Of a DNA stretch of 64,000 nt, positions 58,894 to 64,000 are shown in pieces (position 1 is the stretch's first letter; each line of letters opens with the position of its first letter). A program made the position numbers and the translations under genes. This stretch comes from Dryococelus australis (taxonomy: Eukaryota; Arthropoda; Insecta; Phasmatodea; Phasmatidae), in contig CM056993.1 in the NCBI GenBank assembly GCA_029891345.1, positions 109,049,800 through 109,113,799 on the forward strand, given 5' to 3'. The notes beneath the pieces are model-generated. The model saw only the letters and a list, made by a program, of their open reading frames with translations. It had not been told where the DNA came from and searched no databases.

Positions 58894-59149
58894 CTGCACG
58901 TAGAATAAGGGCTTCCGGAGCAAGCTGATGGGGTAGCATTTGGCTAGGTGGCTCAGCGTGACTCCGTGGATGTCAAACATAATGACGCAGCCCTTGGACA
59001 GCGGGAACTCTGACAAGTATAAGTCGATGGCGATGAAGAATGCCTTCAGGGCGTCCACGAACACGAACTTGGAGGCGTCGTAGTTCGTGTACCGGAAGAC
59101 AGCCACGTCGTAGCCTTCAGGGGTGGGTCGCGGCACCACCATAAGCTCG
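58894..59149 (-). CDS. CRAL-TRIO lipid-binding protein, exon (N-terminal part of domain)
   Basis: A 256-bp exon preceded by the acceptor GTGCCGTTTCCAG and followed by the donor CAG|GTCAGT. It opens with one base completing a split codon, then ELMVVPRPTPEGYDVAVFRY, and continues through SKGCVIMFDIHGVTLSHLAK to LRKPLFYVQ. This is the first half of the CRAL-TRIO domain: the strand after the N-terminal helical lid, the G-x-x-x-x-DxxG-xxxxH core (FDIHGVTLSH), and the strand ending in YVQ. It joins in phase 0 to exon 47992-48102. The CRAL-TRIO N-terminal helical exon and start codon must lie farther right, and I did not find them in 59150-64000. Higher GC than its surroundings, as expected for an exon. 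Confidence 0.94.
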
Positions 59150-60988
59150 CTGGAAACGGCACGAGCACACCCTCAGAAGCTGCACACGTGATTTCAGCGA
59201 GCAATCATTCTATATACTAAAGGTGAAGGATCACTCAAGTATACACAGCTGATTCACGGCTATGAAAACCGTAAAGTGAGTATCAGGTAGAGTACGCACG
59301 TCGAAGGCGCAAAACAACTCCCCGATTTTCCAACACCGAGCTGTTTTTTTTTTTTTCTGTGTCAACGGCACTATAAAAATCGACGTGGACAGGATTTGAG
59401 AAAATAACACTGTTCATACAGTGTCTTTAACCAAGGCAGTGCAACTTGAACAAACCCTAGTTAGTCAACGCAGTGTCTTGAATACTAGGAAAAAAAACAT
59501 ACTGCCACTTTCAACCTAAAGTCATTATTAAGGGCGCCACCTACCTGAAACACAACGTGCGTTTCAGTGTGTTTGAAATCCGCATTTTTTTTTTAATACG
59601 AAACCACTGCACATATCCCCACTATACCATTGTACGAAAACAAAATTCATTTCAGAATAGGTACCTACTTATAATACTTCCAGTACATAACACAAATCAT
59701 AAATGCTATTCCCAAGCCCTCCAACATAGCTAAAGACGGAATTTTCAGTCCTGTATCTCATAATATACTGGTCGGAAACGTGCGAAGTTATTATAGGGAC
59801 CTGCATTGAACTATGCTCCAGAACTTCCACCAATAAAATGATAGGGTCACAGCTTGAAGTCCCATAGGTACACGCAGCACAACGGAAACACTGCACGACA
59901 GTTCAGCGCCTTGCGCGTTAGTCAGCCATCTGTCGGTTTTTTCTTCCGTCAATCGAAAGCGACTCACAACAGTCCGTCATTCGTTGATCCATCTGGCCAG
60001 ACAATGTTCAGTGCGACCACCCAACAACACGAACTTTCTCGCGCAGAAACAAATGTTTTTAATGAATGTCATAAATATATTTTCTTTCCCTAACATAATT
60101 TACCAGCATTTCATCTGAAAATCTACAAGTCGTCTTCAGCTCAATTCAAAGGTGAAACGTAAAAAAGTAAACAATTTCACTGCCTTGTGTGCCAAAAAGA
60201 AAAATATTCGGACAAATAAACAAGTAACTGTTTTCCGACAGCCATGTTCAAGAAACGATATTGCAAGGCGGTGGACCATCCGTCGGTCCGTCGAAAGTTG
60301 AAGTTTGAGATATATTTGACGGATTTACATATTAAAAAAAAGTTGCCCTGCGATTGGTTGAACATCAAGTGACCTACGGACGGACGGGCGACTGACAGAT
60401 AAAACGGATAGTTGTCAGTCCAGCTTAATGAAATGGTATACTTGCCGTTTATGCCTTAAATCGATAGAGATAAACGAGATATTTCGTTTGGCACCAAAAT
60501 TAACGCACCTGCGCATCGAAAGAGCGAGATATACTGCCCGGAAATTCTCGCCCACACCCAAAAATGCCGCCACTTGATGCCTCGCACAACCGCGGCACAA
60601 ACACCAGGTCATCATCGTATCGTAATCGTGTACCCGATCGAAGGAGATCACATTTATTTCAATAGCGAAATTATTCACGATGTAATAATGTTCGAATGGC
60701 TAACCCTGCAAACGTTACATTGCCGTTTCCGTCCTGGTGCCCCATGTGTCGGAATTATCCTACACTGTAAAAATGTTCTCGTAAACTTCCTAAACTGCAA
60801 TGAAAGTTTTTAACCTACACGCTGTATGGTAATAATACCACACATAAAGTTGCAGATATAGCAATGTTTAGCAGCGCTACTATACAAAGTTGGGAACTTC
60901 CCCAAATATTTGACTGTTTCCTGAGCAAATGTAGGAACGCTACAATCAATTTATAGGGGGAAACATTACCAATCCTGTTTTCTCACTA
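59150..60988. other. Upstream intron; no further exon recognised
   Basis: Contains a region (59935-60410) with ATCTGTCGGTTTTTTCTTCC at the left and an inverted-looking GACTGACAGAT at the right, possibly a degraded small element, but the match is short. Open frames here have no domain. Confidence 0.4.
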
Positions 60989-61407
60989 TAAGCTGTACAC
61001 GGTAAAGTGAGCACTTCTGACAGCCCTGTTTAAGATCTACTTGTATGCACGTTGTGTATTCTTCCGCCTTATGTAAAATTAACATTGCCATGCGCCTCAT
61101 CACTTTGTTCATGCATCGGTCAAATGATACTGTGCAGTTTTTAGAAAAATAAATATGTCACAAATCTGCACATTTTTCACTTCGGAGTATGAAATAAAAC
61201 AGAAAGCGAAAGACATAATTAGAGTTTTCACTAACGGTTAGCGAACAACAATTTTAATTCGATGTTATCACATGGAACTACTCCATCGTTATCAACATTA
61301 CTAGCTGAATGTCACTCAGTGTGCCCCATTAAAATATATGTACGTAGGAGCAGTGACTTTTTTCTAAGGTTGATTTAAAAAGTGTTCACTTTATCGTGAA
61401 CAGCCGT
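60989..61407. mobile_element. Family A MITE, copy 8
   Basis: 419 bp, TA at 60987-60988 and 61408-61409. Ends TAAGCTGTACACGG and ATCGTGAACAGCCGT. Interior orientation as copies 1, 3 and 4. Confidence 0.9.
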
Positions 61408-62317
61408 TAAGCATATATACTGGTGTAGTAAATTTCCGAATTATTTCTTAGAGTGTATACACGTCAATACAGGCTGCCACGTTATTACTGTAAACTGAAA
61501 TGTTTTTCGTGATCGCTATAAATATGAATTATTATACCTAAATGAATAGAAAAGTTTGCCTTGGCGTTAACACTCTCAGGCGCATGGTTCTCAAGAAAAC
61601 AACTGCGAAGTTTAAGACGGTGGATTTTTTCCTGCCAGCTAGGCAACCTGTGAGGCAGCGTTTTATTATCTTGATTAAAGAAAATCGTTTGTCCATAAAA
61701 CTATTAGAAAAGTTAGATTTCAATTTAATGGTTCGCTATTCTAAACTCAAAATATGTTGTTTCATTACAAGTAGTTTCTAACTGGATTAAATTATAAATA
61801 TCTTGTAAATAATGATTTTTAATGCACGTACTACTATTAATAATAATTGTAAGTTATGAGTCGTTTTTATGTTTTATTTCTTATTTTCAATAAAGAATTA
61901 TATCACTCAGTTTTCACCTGGCGATAAGAATAACCATGAATATTACGTTACTGGCTAAAACACATATTAAAATTAATTTGTTTCAGATATCATTAGGGGC
62001 GCCTGTCTTTTACGACTCTATTCCACAGCTAGTTGAACATCAAAATACTAGTTGATAACCACGTCGTGATTGGATGATGTGTCACGCTTCCTAGATGTGT
62101 CTGCTCACGAATCACGGACGTTCGGTATCGGAGCAACTTAATTCTCATTGGCCCAGTCAGATAACAAAAGTTTTCTCACGGATACAATCGGCCGTTCGGC
62201 GAATGACCAAAATCAGGAAAATTAAATATTGTGATAAATTTTAAATGCGAGTTATTTAGTTCAGTCATTCTATCTGTATTGCTGTGTAAGTTCAACAGCT
62301 AGTTGGGTAAGAAGGTT

Positions 62318-62320
<3 letters not shown>
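61408..62320. other. No gene recognised
   Basis: AT-rich, with an 80-codon plus-strand frame at 61542-61781 lacking any known domain. 62040-62160 has GTGATTGG and CATTGGCCC (CCAAT-type) words, possibly promoter-like. Confidence 0.4.

Positions 62321-62404
<84 letters not shown>
62321..62404. repeat. (AT)n microsatellite with CA tail
   Basis: About 37 uninterrupted AT dinucleotides followed by ACACACAC. Confidence 0.98.
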
Positions 62405-64000
62405 GCTGTAAAAACCCAGATCCATGGCAGGGGCGAGGGTCGCTCTCAAATGCTGAATGTCTGAACTTAAGTAGTTACTTCACTTACTCATCCTGAATGT
62501 ATATAATTTCCCTGTTCGGTTCTGTACAATAAATAAAGATTCCCTGTGACGGGATATGGGTAGGGAATTCTCAGACTAGGTGGTTTTCTCCCTGGATCTG
62601 CTCCTGGCCGTATATTGAAGGTTTTCTTGAACACCGACCTCGCGAGCCAAGTAGAAACACGTTAGAGCTCAATATAGAATATCTGCTGAGTAACCGACAA
62701 GACGGATGTCTGCATGAGATCAGCACATACAAATCCTGTAAGGTCAGGGAATATCGCTAAGAAGATATGAGGAGGAGAGAGTAGGGGGAGTTCTATAAAA
62801 ACAAGAAACCCGACAGGATAGGTCAAACGTCACACTGATTCACAACAAAACTAAGACGAAAGAATTCCATTTCAATGTTGCCACGAACACTTTTTTAGAG
62901 GGGTTTTATTGGGGAGATATCATATAAAGATTGTTTCGGTTTTACAGAAATATAGTTTACAAAAGAACGTAAAATTTGTGTGGCTAAATTAAAACGCAAA
63001 TATTGGTGAGAGTTCAACATCTCTTGTTTAAAGCCTTGGATGGCCTCTACACGATGATTTCCTATTTAGCGACGAGGGCTTAGGAGGTAAATCTGGTACT
63101 TTCTTGGATTAATATATTTTTCTTCGGTGATTACACTCCAGGATTTTTATTTCCTGGCCATTTTCTTATGATGTACTGCCGTTTCGCTCACTCGTTCGCC
63201 CTCCGTACTCGCTCCACGCGGCTCTTTAGTTGCTGCGCGTTATGTGACATATGACATGGCTCTCATTGGAAGCAGTCTTAAGTCTTTATTGAAGCTCATA
63301 TCCTAGAAACATTTGGACAAACTTTCATAACTGAAAGTAGGGAAAAGCATTGAATATTCACAGTGCATCTGAGAAACTACTCCAAGTCAGCCGTACATCC
63401 AAAATCAGTAATGGATAATCAAGAGCTTCACACGGTGATGCGCGAATTGTCAGCAGTTGCGGGCTGAGTTAGGCAGAGTATGTTCTATAAACTGAATTAT
63501 ATTTATATTAAAGTACTCAAAACCTATCGGAATAAAATTGGGAGGGCCTACTTCGCGTAAGAAATACTCGAATCAAGAACTGGAAATGTTGCATAATCAA
63601 GGATTAAAGCAAATTATTTGGATTAAGAGCGGGATGGACCCTCGTGGGAACCCCACGTCCAAGGTCAAGAAGCGAGGGAACGATACGGGCGACACGAACA
63701 CGCACGCCTAGTGCCTCATCGCTCTTACGCGCAAGGCGTGCAGTATTTCCACCGTAACACTGTACTGTGCAAACTAGATTTTTATTTGCCGGGATACGTG
63801 TATTCACACGAACAAATATTTCACAAAAAACACGCTGGTCCGTCCCACTCTTAAGTTCACGGAATATGGACAATACAGACACTGTCCAACTAATATAATA
63901 CTTGCCAAGGGCTCTCTAAGCCGTGGTAACACGCCCGTGGTTTCCCGGTCATCCCTGAATTGCGACGCGGAAGAAAAATAATTCTAAGATGAAGCGTCGC
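62405..64000. other. No gene confirmed; GC-rich end with an open frame
   Basis: 62405-63600 has no recognised feature apart from an AATAAATAAA at about 62529. At 63604-63882 (minus) a 92-codon frame reads GVRVRVARIVPSLLDLGRGV near its end. It has no catalytic or structural motif that I can name and may be part of an interspersed repeat. Confidence 0.3.

Overview
The window is AT-rich, intron- and transposon-dominated eukaryotic nuclear DNA, most likely from an arthropod (probably an insect) with a large genome. Support: spliced coding exons separated by 8-11 kb introns, tRNA-derived SINEs, several families of small TA-flanked inverted-repeat elements, a Tc1 remnant, a hAT remnant, an eroded Ty3/gypsy retrotransposon, and many micro- and minisatellites. 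No bacterial-type operon, rRNA or CRISPR is present. Species cannot be named from the sequence.

The only convincing host gene is a CRAL-TRIO (Sec14-like) lipid/retinoid-binding protein gene on the minus strand. Three consecutive coding exons are visible: 58894-59149, 47992-48102 and 39358-39460. The exons have AG/GT borders and compatible phases; the first and last parts of the gene are not seen. A heat-shock-like core promoter (HSE-like pentamers plus TATA) pointing left lies at about 583-816; its gene is not visible.

Layout: 1-20 kb is intergenic or intronic DNA sown with small elements: family A (TIR TAGGCTGTTCACGG, about 410 bp), family B (TIR TAGTCTATTCACGG, about 420-440 bp), a short family C, a TTAA-flanked element, SINEs and a Tc1 remnant. 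Insertions are nested (a hAT-type element in B, A in B, A in another repeat), and three of them have target duplications that can be checked against empty-site relatives. 21-26 kb is a broken Ty3/gypsy element. 26.4-30.3 kb holds two arrays of one GC-rich 33-bp minisatellite on either side of a broken ZMYM1-like hAT transposase gene. 30.8-36.3 kb has a 333-bp tandem duplication and a composite dispersed repeat. 36.5-38.9 kb has an LTR-like region followed by a coiled-coil gag remnant.

39.3-59.2 kb is the CRAL-TRIO gene. Each of its two visible introns contains a multi-kilobase inverted-repeat structure. The first (40143-46909) has arms of about 1.9 kb that each carry two tRNA-like modules. 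The second (about 48760-56762) has arms of about 2.4 kb that each carry a decayed copy of the same C2HC zinc-finger/acidic gene, and its outer parts are crowded with AGGTCA nuclear-receptor half-sites. A zinc-finger remnant of similar layout lies in the loop of the first structure. These two structures are the best candidates here for a little-described type of mobile element.

59.2-64 kb is mostly non-coding, with one more family A element and a long AT microsatellite.
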